Assembly: GCF_014199295.1 (NCBI RefSeq)
Contig: NZ_JACIJH010000006.1
Coordinates: 124,001 to 188,000 of the forward strand
Length of the DNA stretch: 64,000 nt
Source of the DNA: Sphingopyxis panaciterrulae
GTDB lineage: Bacteria; Pseudomonadota; Alphaproteobacteria; Sphingomonadales; Sphingomonadaceae
Reading direction: 5' to 3'
Below the pieces are notes generated by a model. That model saw nothing but the letters and a program-made list of their open reading frames with translations, did not search any database and had not been told where the DNA came from. Both the position numbers and the translations under genes were made by a program. This document shows positions 8,754 to 16,981 of the stretch, in pieces; positions within the stretch are counted from its first letter, which is position 1; every line of letters begins with the position of its first letter.

Positions 8754-8902
8754 CCCCTCCCGCTTGCGGGAGGGGCAGCGAGAGTTACGAGCTTGCTCGT
8801 TACTCGCAGCGGGGTGGGCAGAGCCGAGGCGTTGCGGCCCACCCCGCTGCGACTAGGCAGCAAGCTGCCAAGTCTCGCTGCCCCTCCCCTGAAGGGGAGG
8901 GG
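8754..8902. repeat. Composite palindrome, CCCCTCCCC...GGGGAGGGG family (copy 1)
   Basis: Nested dyads: a terminal hairpin CCCCTCCCGC / GCGGGAGGGG (8754-8775), a central pair GCAGCGGGGTGGGC / GCCCACCCCGCTGC (about 8807-8820 and 8837-8850), and a closing hairpin CCCCTCCCCTGAAGGGGAGG (8881 on). The outer parts CAGCGAGA and TCTCGCTG also pair. Related copies lie at 29981-30104 and 63156-63299. Purine-rich sequence at and just after its right edge provides the Shine-Dalgarno of the next gene. Confidence 0.85.
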
Positions 8903-8919
8903 ATTGGAGGGGAACGCAA

Positions 8920-9396
8920 ATGGCATTTTACGATCTTTCGGCGCCGCTGCCAGGCGGCGGGACACAGCCGATGGCGGAGTATCGCGGCAAGGTGCTGCTG
9001 ATCGTCAACACCGCGTCGAAATGCGGCTTCACACCGCAATATGAAGGGCTGGAGGCGCTGTATCGCGATTACAAGGATCGCGGGTTCGAGGTGCTGGCCT
9101 TTCCGTGCAACCAGTTCGGGGCGCAGGAACCGGGCGATGCAGCGGAGATCGCGAATTTCTGTTCGCTGACCTATGACGTGTCCTTCCCGCTGATGGCGAA
9201 GATCGACGTCAACGGCGACGGAGCGGACCCGATCTTCAAGCATCTGAAGAAAGAACAGACCGGCCTGCTCGGCAGCGGGATCAAGTGGAATTTCACCAAA
9301 TTCCTGGTGGATCGCGAGGGGAAGGTCGTGTCGCGGCATGCGCCGACGACGAAGCCCGAGCAGTTGAGGAAAGAGATTGAGGAATTGCTGGGATAG
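8920..9396 (+). CDS. Glutathione peroxidase family protein (Cys type)
   Basis: A 158-residue cytoplasmic thiol peroxidase that reduces hydroperoxides with glutathione or thioredoxin. The catalytic tetrad is visible: Cys35 in NTASKCGFTPQY, Gln65 in FPCNQFG, and Trp123-Asn124 in IKWNFTKFLV. Cys replaces selenocysteine. It resembles E. coli BtuE. The start ATG 8920 is preceded by GGAGGGG, which lies just past the palindrome that ends at 8902. No partner gene is adjacent. Confidence 0.93.
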   Translation: MAFYDLSAPLPGGGTQPMAEYRGKVLLIVNTASKCGFTPQYEGLEALYRDYKDRGFEVLAFPCNQFGAQEPGDAAEIANFCSLTYDVSFPLMAKIDVNGDGADPIFKHLKKEQTGLLGSGIKWNFTKFLVDREGKVVSRHAPTTKPEQLRKEIEELLG

Positions 9397-9457
9397 AATG
9401 GCGTTCGGAAGTTAAGTAAATTATCGCCGTACTCCCGCGCTGCTCACGCAGTCTTAC

Positions 9458-9919
9458 CTACAGATTTATCTTAATCCTCTTCTGTGCTTCGGCGCGCATG
9501 TCCCAGAGCGTCCGCCATTTGTGCTCGCCCGGTAACTTTGCCGACCAATACTTCCAGCCGTTGAGGCTAGGAGAGTTCCCCTTTTTGCTGACCGCGAGCG
9601 CCTTGGCAGCCTCCGACAGACTTTCGAAGCTATTGCTTCCAACAACGATCCTGCCGTTTAGAAATTTGCCCTCGTAAACTTGGCGACCCCGGTCATACTC
9701 CATGCGTGCGAGCGTTCCGTGAGGAACTTCAACAAACCCTTCCCGCCATGACCGCCCCTCACCAATGGTCGAACTTTCGACAGATTCAATAGCTTCATCA
9801 TCGGGCAGCTTTAGCAAACGACGTAGAGCGATATACTGCGGCTCATCAAAGCCTTTCCGCTCTCCTTCAATCAACTTGTGGATATCAAAGTCAATTTCGA
9901 TTGGCACCAATTTCGTCAT
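9458..9919 (-). CDS. Orphan protein with SeqA-like N-terminus and RAMA/DUF2924-like C-terminal module
   Basis: A 153-residue protein I do not recognise with certainty. Residues 1-40 (LVPIEIDFDIHKLIEGERKG, then YIALRRLLKL) look like a ribbon-helix-helix or SeqA-type N-terminal segment. Residues about 65-135, with GTLARMEY, GRIVVGSNSFESLSEAAKAL and NGWKYWS, resemble the modified-DNA-reader (RAMA) and DUF2924/DUF4357 group found in restriction-linked proteins. A DNA-binding or DNA-modification-sensing role is an inference. Start ATG 9919 follows AGGAG by seven bases; the earlier GTG at 9934 would place that motif inside the gene. Base composition is clearly less GC-rich than the neighbours, and it separates gpx from dnaE, so recent acquisition is likely. 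Confidence 0.7.
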   Translation of the reverse strand: MTKLVPIEIDFDIHKLIEGERKGFDEPQYIALRRLLKLPDDEAIESVESSTIGEGRSWREGFVEVPHGTLARMEYDRGRQVYEGKFLNGRIVVGSNSFESLSEAAKALAVSKKGNSPSLNGWKYWSAKLPGEHKWRTLWDMRAEAQKRIKINL

Positions 9920-9961
9920 CTCGATTCTCCTCACTCGAAGACGGAGGGATATCGTAACAAA

Positions 9962-10008
9962 AAACTCCTGTAAACTGCTCTCAGCAGTTTATTGGCTTTC
10001 AGCAGTTT
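9962..10008. promoter_or_regulatory. Cluster of four AAACTGCT-type words between divergent genes
   Basis: AAACTCCT (9962-9969), AAACTGCT (9972-9979), then the inverse AGCAGTTT twice (9983-9990 and 10001-10008). The middle two form a perfect 8-bp dyad with a CTC centre. It lies 43 bases upstream of the orphan gene start and about 130 bases upstream of dnaE, so it could be an operator for the orphan gene. It cannot be a terminator of either neighbour, because both genes run away from it. Confidence 0.5.
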
Positions 10009-10137
10009 TTGTCGTGTTCATCGGAAGCGCGTGAGGTCGATGGCGGGAGATTCCCGCGTTGCCTTTGATTTCTCGCAGCGACGCTTTTTGTGAATCGCGA
10101 GGTAGGCGAATCAACGCTGTCGCGTTAGCGTCCCTCC

Positions 10138-13100
10138 ATGGCCTACAGCCCGTTCGTTCCCCTGCGCGTCTTTTCCAGTTTCACCATGCTGGAGGGGGCG
10201 ATCGACCCGAAAGCCATTGCGAAAGCGGCGCGCGAGCGGGGGTTTCCGGCGGTGGCGGTCGCCGACCGTAACGGGCTCTATGGCGTCATGGCGTTCGGCG
10301 AGGCGTGCAAGGCGGCGGGGGTGCAGCCGATCGTCGGTGCCTTCCTGAGCGTCGCGCGGCCGGGACAGCGGCTGGCGAACGGTGCGCCGATGATCGACTG
10401 GCTGGCGCTCTATGCGCAGGACGAGACGGGCTACAACAATCTCTGCGCGCTGGTGTCGGCGGCGCACCTCGACCGGCCGATCGAGCAGGAGCCGCATGTC
10501 GTGCTGTCGGCGCTTGCGGGCCGGACCGACGGGCTGATCTGCCTGACCGGCGGCGGCGAGGGCGCGCTGGCGCGGCTGCTGGCGGGCGAGCAGCAGAGCG
10601 CGGCGGAGGCGTATGTCGAGCAGCTCGAGGCGCTGTTCGGCGGGCGGCTTTATGTCGAACTGTCGCGGCGCGGCGACGCGACCGAGGCGGCGGCCGAAAA
10701 GGCGCTGATCGACCTCGCCTATGCCCGCGCGCTGCCGCTGGTTGCGACCAACCCCGCCAATTTCGTCGAGCCGCAGTTCCACCCTGCGCACGACGCGATG
10801 CTGTGCATCGCGCAGTCGGCCTATGTCGAGAGCGAGGACCGGCGCGCCTCGAATCCGGAGGCGTGGCTGAAATCCGCCGAGGTGATGGAAGATGCCTTTT
10901 CCGACCTGCCCGAGGCGATCCGCAACACGCTGGTCATCGCGCAGCGCTGCGCCTTCATGGCGCCCAAGCGCAAGCCGATCCTGCCGAGCCTCGCCGGCGA
11001 CCGCGAGGGCGAGGCGGCACAGCTCGCACGCGACGCGCATGCGGGGCTGGCGGCGCGATTGGCGCTCTATCCTGACCTCGGCGAAGAAGAGCGGAACGCC
11101 TATGTCGCGCGGCTCGATTTCGAGGTCGGGGTCATCACCCAGATGGGTTTTCCCGGCTATTTCCTGATCGTCGCCGATTTCATCAAATGGGCGAAGGCGC
11201 ACGATATTCCGGTGGGGCCGGGGCGCGGTTCGGGCGCGGGGTCGGTCGTCGCCTGGGCGCTGACGATCACCGACCTCGATCCGCTGAAACTCGGCCTTCT
11301 GTTCGAGCGCTTCCTGAACCCCGAGCGCGTGTCGATGCCCGACTTCGACATCGACTTCTGCGAAACGCGGCGCGGCGAAGTCATCCGCTATGTGCAGGAG
11401 AAATACGGCCGCGACACTGTCGCGCAGATCATCACCTTCGGAAAGCTGAAGGCGCGCGCGGTGCTCAAGGACACTGGCCGCGTCCTCCAGATGAGCTATG
11501 GTCAGGTCGACCGGCTGGCGAAGCTGGTGCCCAATCATCCGACCGACCCCTGGACGCTCGAACGCGCGCTGAACGGCGTCAGCGAGCTGATGACCGAATA
11601 TAAGCAGGATGACGGGGTCCGCCGCCTGTTCGACATGGCGCGGCAACTGGAGGGCCTGCCACGGCACAGCTCTACCCACGCGGCGGGCGTGGTGATCGGC
11701 GACCGGCCGCTCGACCAGCTCGTCCCGCTCTATCGCGACCCGCGCTCGGACATGCCGGTGACGCAGTTCGACATGAAATATGTCGAGACCGCAGGGCTGG
11801 TGAAATTCGACTTCCTGGGCCTCAAGACGCTGTCGGTGCTCAAGGAGGCGCGGCGGCTTCTCGCGCTGCGCGGGGTCGACGTCGATCTCGACCAGCTCGC
11901 TTGGGACGATCCGGGCGTCTATGAACTGCTCCAGCGCGGCGACACGGTCGGGGTGTTCCAGCTCGAATCCGAGGGGATGCGGCGCACGCTGTCGGCGGTG
12001 AAGCCGACCAATTTCGGCGACATCATCGCGCTGGTCGCTCTCTATCGGCCGGGACCGATGGACAATATTCCGCTGTTCGGCGCGCGCAAGAACGGGCGCG
12101 AGGCGATCGCCTATCCGCATCCGCTGCTCGAAGGCATATTGGCCGAAACCTATGGCATCTTCGTCTATCAGGAACAGGTGATGCAGGCGGCGCAGATCCT
12201 CGCCGGCTACAGCCTCGGCGGCGCCGACCTGCTGCGCCGCGCGATGGGCAAAAAGGTCCAGGCGGAGATGGACGCGCAGCGCGACACCTTCGTCAAAGGG
12301 TGTGGCGAGCATAATGGCATCGACGCCAAGGCGGCGAACGAGCTGTTCGACTTGATCGACAAGTTCGCCGGCTATGGTTTCAACAAGAGCCACGCCGCGG
12401 CCTATGCGCTGCTCTCATACCAGACAGCATGGTTGAAGGCGCATCATCCGCACGAATTCTTTGCCGCCTCCATGTCGTTCGACAGCCACCAGACTGACAA
12501 ATTGTCGATTTTCATCGACGACATGCGCCGGCTCGACATCGCGGTGGCGCCCCCGTCGGTGAACGACAGCGAGGCCGATTTCTCGGTCGGGCGCGCGGAC
12601 GAGGGGCTGACGGTGCGTTACGCGCTTGGCGCGCTGAAGGGCGTGGGCGAGAAGGCGATGGAAGCGCTGGTCGCCGAGCGGCGCGCGCGCGGCGATTTCG
12701 CGAGTCTCGACGATTTCGCGGGGCGTATCGACCCCAAGCTGCTCAACCGGCGGCAGATCGAGGCGCTGGCCGGTGCAGGGGCATTCGATTGCATCGAGTC
12801 CGACCGGCCGCGCGCCTTCGCCGGCGCCGAGGCGCTTCTCGCCTGCGCCAACAGTTCGGCGCACGAGCGCTCGACCGGGCAGGGCGGACTGTTCGGCGGC
12901 GACATCGACCTGGCGCCGGTGCTCCAGCTTCCCGCCGCCGAACCCTGGACGCTCGGCGAGCGGATGACGCGCGAGAAGGAGGCGTTCGGCTTCTATTTCT
13001 CGGCGCATCCGGTCGAGCAATATCAGGCGATCGTCGCCGCGCGCGGCGCGCGCACCTATGGCGATATCTGCGAGAATGTGGTGATGACGCCGGGAACGCG

Positions 13101-13629
13101 GGTGCCGGCGACGATGGCGGCGATGGTCGAAAGCGCGCGTCCGCGCGTGTCGCAACGCGGCAACCGCTTCCTGAACCTGACCCTGTCTGACCGCAGCGGT
13201 CAGTTCCAGTCGAGCTGCTTCGACGAAGGGGCGGGCAAGATCCTCGAAACGCTGGCGGCCGACGGCGGCTGCGCGCTGCTGTCGGTCGAACTCGACCTGC
13301 TGGAGGGCGAGGAGACGCCGCGCGTCACGGTGCGTGGGGCGCAGCCGCTGGCCGACATCGCGGCGAGCGCGGCGCTGCAACTCGATTGCCGCGTCGATCT
13401 GGCAAGCGCGATCGAAGAGATGGCGCGAATCCTGGAACGACGCGAGGGTGCGCGGGGACGCGTGATCGTCGCGACCGACGATCCCGCGACGGGCGAGACG
13501 CTCCGCGTCACCCTGGGGCGCAATTTCGCACTCGATCCCGACGTCGTCGCGCGGCTGGAACTGGTCGCAGGGATCGTCGAGCCGGGACTGTCGCTCTATA
13601 CGCCGCGCGATTTCCGGGTGCGCGGCTGA
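10138..13629 (+). CDS. dnaE: DNA polymerase III alpha subunit
   Basis: Replicative polymerase catalytic subunit, 1163 residues. Domains in order: PHP domain (about 5-220), polymerase palm with the catalytic Asp pair D402/D404 in MPDFDIDFCE, fingers and thumb to about 800, then helix-hairpin-helix and OB parts. In the PHP domain the metal-binding His cluster is absent: the family motif HLRVHSDYS is replaced by PLRVFSSFT, so a PHP-based nuclease is not expected and proofreading must come from a separate epsilon subunit. Start ATG 10138 begins MAYSPFVPLRVF. Transcription probably starts in the less GC-rich gap upstream. Confidence 0.97.
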   Translation: MAYSPFVPLRVFSSFTMLEGAIDPKAIAKAARERGFPAVAVADRNGLYGVMAFGEACKAAGVQPIVGAFLSVARPGQRLANGAPMIDWLALYAQDETGYNNLCALVSAAHLDRPIEQEPHVVLSALAGRTDGLICLTGGGEGALARLLAGEQQSAAEAYVEQLEALFGGRLYVELSRRGDATEAAAEKALIDLAYARALPLVATNPANFVEPQFHPAHDAMLCIAQSAYVESEDRRASNPEAWLKSAEVMEDAFSDLPEAIRNTLVIAQRCAFMAPKRKPILPSLAGDREGEAAQLARDAHAGLAARLALYPDLGEEERNAYVARLDFEVGVITQMGFPGYFLIVADFIKWAKAHDIPVGPGRGSGAGSVVAWALTITDLDPLKLGLLFERFLNPERVSMPDFDIDFCETRRGEVIRYVQEKYGRDTVAQIITFGKLKARAVLKDTGRVLQMSYGQVDRLAKLVPNHPTDPWTLERALNGVSELMTEYKQDDGVRRLFDMARQLEGLPRHSSTHAAGVVIGDRPLDQLVPLYRDPRSDMPVTQFDMKYVETAGLVKFDFLGLKTLSVLKEARRLLALRGVDVDLDQLAWDDPGVYELLQRGDTVGVFQLESEGMRRTLSAVKPTNFGDIIALVALYRPGPMDNIPLFGARKNGREAIAYPHPLLEGILAETYGIFVYQEQVMQAAQILAGYSLGGADLLRRAMGKKVQAEMDAQRDTFVKGCGEHNGIDAKAANELFDLIDKFAGYGFNKSHAAAYALLSYQTAWLKAHHPHEFFAASMSFDSHQTDKLSIFIDDMRRLDIAVAPPSVNDSEADFSVGRADEGLTVRYALGALKGVGEKAMEALVAERRARGDFASLDDFAGRIDPKLLNRRQIEALAGAGAFDCIESDRPRAFAGAEALLACANSSAHERSTGQGGLFGGDIDLAPVLQLPAAEPWTLGERMTREKEAFGFYFSAHPVEQYQAIVAARGARTYGDICENVVMTPGTRVPATMAAMVESARPRVSQRGNRFLNLTLSDRSGQFQSSCFDEGAGKILETLAADGGCALLSVELDLLEGEETPRVTVRGAQPLADIAASAALQLDCRVDLASAIEEMARILERREGARGRVIVATDDPATGETLRVTLGRNFALDPDVVARLELVAGIVEPGLSLYTPRDFRVRG

Positions 13630-13725
13630 TACTCCCATTTGGGCGCGCCCTTCGGGGCTTGCCCTCTTGCGTCCTACGCAATCCCGCTTATCCCTTATGC
13701 AACAGCAATAAAGGGATGCCGACAA

Positions 13726-15330
13726 ATGGGAATGCAAGGCCAGCCGCTCCTCGTCACCAGCCTGATCGACCATGCCGCGCGCGAACATGCGGGGCGAGAG
13801 ATCGTGTCGCGCTGGGCCGACGGCAGCATGACGCGATCGACGTGGGGCGAGGCGGGCGTCGATGCGCGCCGTTTCGCCGCGGCGCTGACCCGGCTGGGGA
13901 TGCGCAAGGGCGACCGCATCGCGACGCTGGCGATGAACCATGGGCATCATCTGGTGAGCTGGTACGGCACCGCCGGAATGGGCGGGGTGCTGCATACCGT
14001 CAATCCGCGGCTGTTCGACGAACAGCTTGTGTATATCATCAACCATGCCGCGGACCGGATGCTGTTCTTCGACGCGGCCTTTCTGCCGATCATCGAGCGA
14101 TTGCGCGATCAGCTTTCGAGCGTCGAGCATTTCGTGTTGTTCGACGCGCCGGCGCAGGAGGGCTATCTGTCCTACCGCGACCTGATCGCGGCCGCGGACG
14201 GCGGGTTCGAGTGGGTGGCGCTCGGCGAGCGCGATCCGGTCGGGCTTTGTTATACCAGCGGGACGACGGGCAATCCCAAGGGCGTGCTCTACGAGCATCG
14301 CTCGAACGTCCTGCATGCGATCACGGAGATCCAGCCCGACGCCTTCGACCTGTCGAGCCGCAGCGTGATCCTGCCGATCGTGCCGATGTTCCATGCCAAT
14401 AGCTGGGGCATCCCCTATGCCGCGGCGACGGTCGGCGCGAAGCTGGTCTTTTCGGCGACCAACGACGCGCAGGTCCTGTGCGACCTGATGCAAGACGAGG
14501 GCGTGACCCACAGCGCCGGGGTCCCGACGGTGTGGATCGCGATGTTCGCGCATATGGACGCGACCGGCATGGATTATGGCGCGCTGCGCCACGTCGTCAT
14601 CGGCGGCTCGGCGGCGCCGCGCGCGATGATCGAACGCTTCATGAAGGCGGGCATCTATGTCGGCCATGCATGGGGGATGACCGAGACCAGCCCGATCGGA
14701 ACGATGGGCAAGCGGCCATGGAACTGGGATGCGCTGGGCTTCGACGAGCAGGTCGACATCATCTGCCGCCAGGGCTGTCCTCCGTTCGGCGTCGAACTGC
14801 GGATCGTCGATGATGAGGACCGGGTGCTGCCGCGCGACGGGGCGACGAGCGGGCGGCTGCAATGCCGCGGGCCGTGGATCATCCAGCGCTATTACCGCGC
14901 CGACGAGGATGCCGCCGACGCCGACGGCTGGTTCGACACCGGCGACGTGTCGGTGCTCCACCCCGATGGCGTCATGCAGATCACCGATCGCGCGAAGGAC
15001 GTCATCAAGTCGGGCGGCGAATGGATCAGTTCGATCGAGCTGGAAAATGCCGCGGTCGGCGCGCCGGGCGTGCAGGAAGCGGCGGCGGTCGGCGTCTATC
15101 ACCCCAAATGGGACGAACGGCCGATCCTGCTGATCGTCAAAAAGCCCGGCGCCGACGTGAGCGAGGCCGGCATCGTGGACTATCTGAAGGACAAGGTCGC
15201 CAAATGGTGGCTGCCCGACGAGATCGTCTTCGTCGACGAACTGCCGCACACCGCGACGGGGAAGATATTGAAGCGCCAGTTGCGCGACGAATATAAGGAT
15301 TACCGGCTGAAATCGCTGGTGGGGGTTTGA
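13726..15330 (+). CDS. Long/medium-chain acyl-CoA ligase (AMP-forming)
   Basis: A 534-residue adenylate-forming enzyme that activates fatty acids to acyl-CoA with ATP. The AMP-binding P-loop [11 protein letters not shown] is at about residue 176; [15 protein letters not shown] and GWFDTGDV / [16 protein letters not shown] are the later core motifs; the C-terminal lysine is in [13 protein letters not shown]. The full-length match is to the FadD/AlkK branch. The start is ATG 13726 (or 13732) after AAGGGA; the in-frame ATG at 13639 gives a leader without family character. It stands alone, so the chain length of the substrate cannot be told. Confidence 0.9.
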   Translation: MGMQGQPLLVTSLIDHAAREHAGREIVSRWADGSMTRSTWGEAGVDARRFAAALTRLGMRKGDRIATLAMNHGHHLVSWYGTAGMGGVLHTVNPRLFDEQLVYIINHAADRMLFFDAAFLPIIERLRDQLSSVEHFVLFDAPAQEGYLSYRDLIAAADGGFEWVALGERDPVGLCYTSGTTGNPKGVLYEHRSNVLHAITEIQPDAFDLSSRSVILPIVPMFHANSWGIPYAAATVGAKLVFSATNDAQVLCDLMQDEGVTHSAGVPTVWIAMFAHMDATGMDYGALRHVVIGGSAAPRAMIERFMKAGIYVGHAWGMTETSPIGTMGKRPWNWDALGFDEQVDIICRQGCPPFGVELRIVDDEDRVLPRDGATSGRLQCRGPWIIQRYYRADEDAADADGWFDTGDVSVLHPDGVMQITDRAKDVIKSGGEWISSIELENAAVGAPGVQEAAAVGVYHPKWDERPILLIVKKPGADVSEAGIVDYLKDKVAKWWLPDEIVFVDELPHTATGKILKRQLRDEYKDYRLKSLVGV

Positions 15331-15348
15331 GGGAGGCAATGAAGAGAG

Positions 15349-15377
15349 CGTTGCCCCCGCGGAGGCGGGGGCCGCCG
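15349..15377 (+). repeat. GC-stem palindrome, left copy flanking the GIY-YIG gene
   Basis: A 29-bp element with the hairpin GCCCCCGC / GCGGGGGC and an asymmetric GCCG tail that gives it a direction. It points rightward. It ends 10 bases before the GIY-YIG stop codon. It matches the element at 58627-58655 except for a few positions. Confidence 0.85.
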
Positions 15378-15387
15378 TCAGCCTGAT

Positions 15388-15693
15388 TCAGCGATTGATG
15401 AGACCGAACAAATCCGTCCATTCGGGGTTGGCTTCTGAAATCAAACGCAGCTTCCACACCCGTTGCCATTTCTTCAGAGCTTTTTCCCGGACAATGGCTT
15501 CGTCGATCCGGTCGAACGGCTCGGCATGAACGAGCCGTGTCAAATGCCATTTCCTGCAAAACTCGGAGCCCGTTCCGGATCGATGCGCCAAAATTCGAGC
15601 CGGCAAATTGTTGGTGACGCCGATATACAGGACACCCATCGGCTTGTTGGTCATGATGTAGACATGGGCGCGTTTCATCGATTGCGGTTCCAT
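15388..15693 (-). CDS. Small GIY-YIG nuclease-domain protein
   Basis: A 101-residue single-domain protein of the UvrC N-terminal / UPF0213 type. The motifs are in order: HVYIMTNKPMGVLYIGVTNN (the GIY-YIG pair as VYI and YIG), the Arg in NLPARILAHR, and the Glu in IVREKALKKWQR, followed by LISEANPEWTDL. All expected catalytic positions are present, so it is likely an active DNA nuclease, but no separate DNA-recognition domain exists. Start at ATG 15693 (MEPQSMKR) or ATG 15678 cannot be separated; both lack a good ribosome site. The gene is enclosed by two inverted copies of a palindromic repeat. Confidence 0.88.
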   Translation of the reverse strand: MEPQSMKRAHVYIMTNKPMGVLYIGVTNNLPARILAHRSGTGSEFCRKWHLTRLVHAEPFDRIDEAIVREKALKKWQRVWKLRLISEANPEWTDLFGLINR

Positions 15694-15700
15694 GATATGC

Positions 15701-15729
15701 CAGCGGCCCCCGCCTTTGCGGGGGCGACG
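15701..15729 (-). repeat. GC-stem palindrome, right copy flanking the GIY-YIG gene
   Basis: Reverse-oriented copy of the 29-bp element at 15349-15377. It begins seven bases before the GIY-YIG start codon at 15693 and is nearly identical to the copy at 58689-58717. Confidence 0.85.
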
Positions 15730-15742
15730 TCCTAAAACAACC

Positions 15743-16828
15743 CTAAAACAACTCCATCTGTCCGTCCCTTTCCGGCGGCCGAAACAAATCGCTGCGTAGA
15801 GGAGGAAAGCTGCGGTCCATGCCATGTTGGCGGGCGGCGCGCCGGACGCGCTGGCGGATCAGTTGCGGCCATAGGCCGCGGCCTTTCATGCGGCTGAAGA
15901 AATCAGGGTCGTTATCGCGGCCGCCGCGGATGTCCCGGACCATGTGCATCACCTTGTCGGCGCGGTCGGGATAATGGGCGGCGAGCCAGGCGCGGAACAG
16001 CGGCGCGACCTCGAACGGCAGGCGCATCAGGATATAGGAAGCGCGGATCGCTCCCGCATCGGCGGCGGCGGCCATGATCGCCTCTATCTCGTGATCGGTG
16101 ATCGCGGGGATGATCGGCGAGATATTGACCTGGGTCGGGACGCCGGCATCGATCAGGGCGCGGATCGCGGCGAGGCGGCGGCGCGGGTGCGGGGCGCGCG
16201 GTTCGAGGGTGCGCGCGACTTTCGTGTCCAGGGTCGTTACCGAAATCGCGACGCCGACGAGATTGTCCTTCGCCATCCGTGCCAGCAGGTCGATATCGCG
16301 CAGCAGTCGGTCGGATTTTGTGGTGATGAGCAGGGGGTGCTTCGTTTCGGCGAGCACTTCCACCACCGAGCGGGTGACGCGCCATTCGCGCTCGATCGGC
16401 TGATAGCCGTCGGTGTTGGTGCCGATCGCCAGCGGCGCGACCCTGTAATTGCGTTTCGCCAGTTCCTGTCGCAGCAGCTTCGCCGCGTCGGGTTTGGCGA
16501 AGAGGCGGCTTTCGAAATCGAGGCCGGGCGACAGGTCGTGATAGGCGTGGGTCGGACGCGCGAAGCAATAGATGCAGCCGTGCTCGCAGCCGCGATAGGG
16601 ATTGATCGAGCGATCGAAACCGATGTCGGGCGACATATTGCGCGCGATGATCGTCTTTGGATGCTCGGCGGTTACCGTGGTGCGCAGCGGCGGAGCATCG
16701 CCGTCGATGGCCTCGGCCGCGTCGAGCCAGTCGCCGTCGGCCTCGCGGTCCAGCGAGCCGGTGCGGACGGGACGCGGATTCGCCGGCGCGCCGCGGCCGG
16801 CGATCGGGGGTAGGGGCTTGACGGGCAC
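15743..16828 (-). CDS. PA0069-family radical SAM protein (SplB/COG1533-like)
   Basis: A 361-residue radical S-adenosylmethionine enzyme. The iron-sulfur motif CEHGCIYC has cysteines at about 81, 85 and 88 (C-x3-C-x2-C). INPYRGCEHGCIYCFARPTH and LITTKSDRLLRDIDLL are signatures of the family once called DNA-repair photolyase. The reaction is unknown. I chose GTG at 16828 (VPVKPLPPIAGRG); in-frame codons further up run through a promoter-like region. An SOS-type box lies 24 bases upstream of this start, which supports a link to DNA damage. Confidence 0.88.
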   Translation of the reverse strand: MPVKPLPPIAGRGAPANPRPVRTGSLDREADGDWLDAAEAIDGDAPPLRTTVTAEHPKTIIARNMSPDIGFDRSINPYRGCEHGCIYCFARPTHAYHDLSPGLDFESRLFAKPDAAKLLRQELAKRNYRVAPLAIGTNTDGYQPIEREWRVTRSVVEVLAETKHPLLITTKSDRLLRDIDLLARMAKDNLVGVAISVTTLDTKVARTLEPRAPHPRRRLAAIRALIDAGVPTQVNISPIIPAITDHEIEAIMAAAADAGAIRASYILMRLPFEVAPLFRAWLAAHYPDRADKVMHMVRDIRGGRDNDPDFFSRMKGRGLWPQLIRQRVRRAARQHGMDRSFPPLRSDLFRPPERDGQMELF

Positions 16829-16852
16829 GTGGCGAGCGTATCGCGATTTTGA

Positions 16853-16867
16853 GAACAAATAAAGAAC
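16853..16867 (-). promoter_or_regulatory. LexA/SOS-type box of the radical SAM gene
   Basis: On the minus strand this reads GTTC-TTTATTT-GTTC, an exact match to the alphaproteobacterial LexA direct repeat GTTC-N7-GTTC, with an AT-rich spacer as in known boxes. It lies 24 bases before the GTG start at 16828. The eight fixed bases alone are expected about twice by chance in this window on both strands, so the position in front of a repair-type gene is what makes it credible. Confidence 0.6.
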
Positions 16868-16880
16868 ATTTGCTCTTTTC

Positions 16881-16960
16881 GTCACGCCCGGGGAGGCGAG
16901 AATCCCATTCGCCGACGATTGGTCCGTATCTCCCTGGATCCCCACTTTTGCGAGGATGAC
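16881..16960. repeat. Degenerate inverted pair of GTCATCC-type palindromes
   Basis: GTCACGCCCGGGGAGGCGAG (16881 on) on the plus strand and, on the minus strand from 16960, GTCATCCTCGCAAAAGTGGG with GATCCAG are two decayed copies of one dispersed motif in inverted orientation, 28 bases apart. They fill the gap between moaB and the radical SAM gene. Confidence 0.6.
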
Positions 16961-16981
16961 ATGTTTCGGATATGGGGCGGG

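Larger units (their letters stand above)
15349..15729. mobile_element. Candidate GIY-YIG/palindrome unit (381 bp)
   Basis: Two 29-bp copies of one palindrome in inverted orientation (15349-15377 and 15701-15729) bracket a single small nuclease gene with only 10 and 7 bases between the copies and the gene ends. The same palindrome occurs at 58627-58717 as an inverted pair with a 33-base spacer and no gene. This is the layout expected for an autonomous and a non-autonomous form. I see no clear target-site duplication. Mobility is an inference. Confidence 0.45.

Noticed and set aside
9972..9990. An intrinsic terminator with stem AAACTGCT / AGCAGTTT
   Set aside because: Both neighbouring genes are transcribed away from it, so an operator is a better reading.
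10111..15339. Very long minus-strand open frames opposite dnaE and the acyl-CoA ligase
   Set aside because: They mirror the codon structure of the true genes and contain no recognisable domain; both sense genes are complete.
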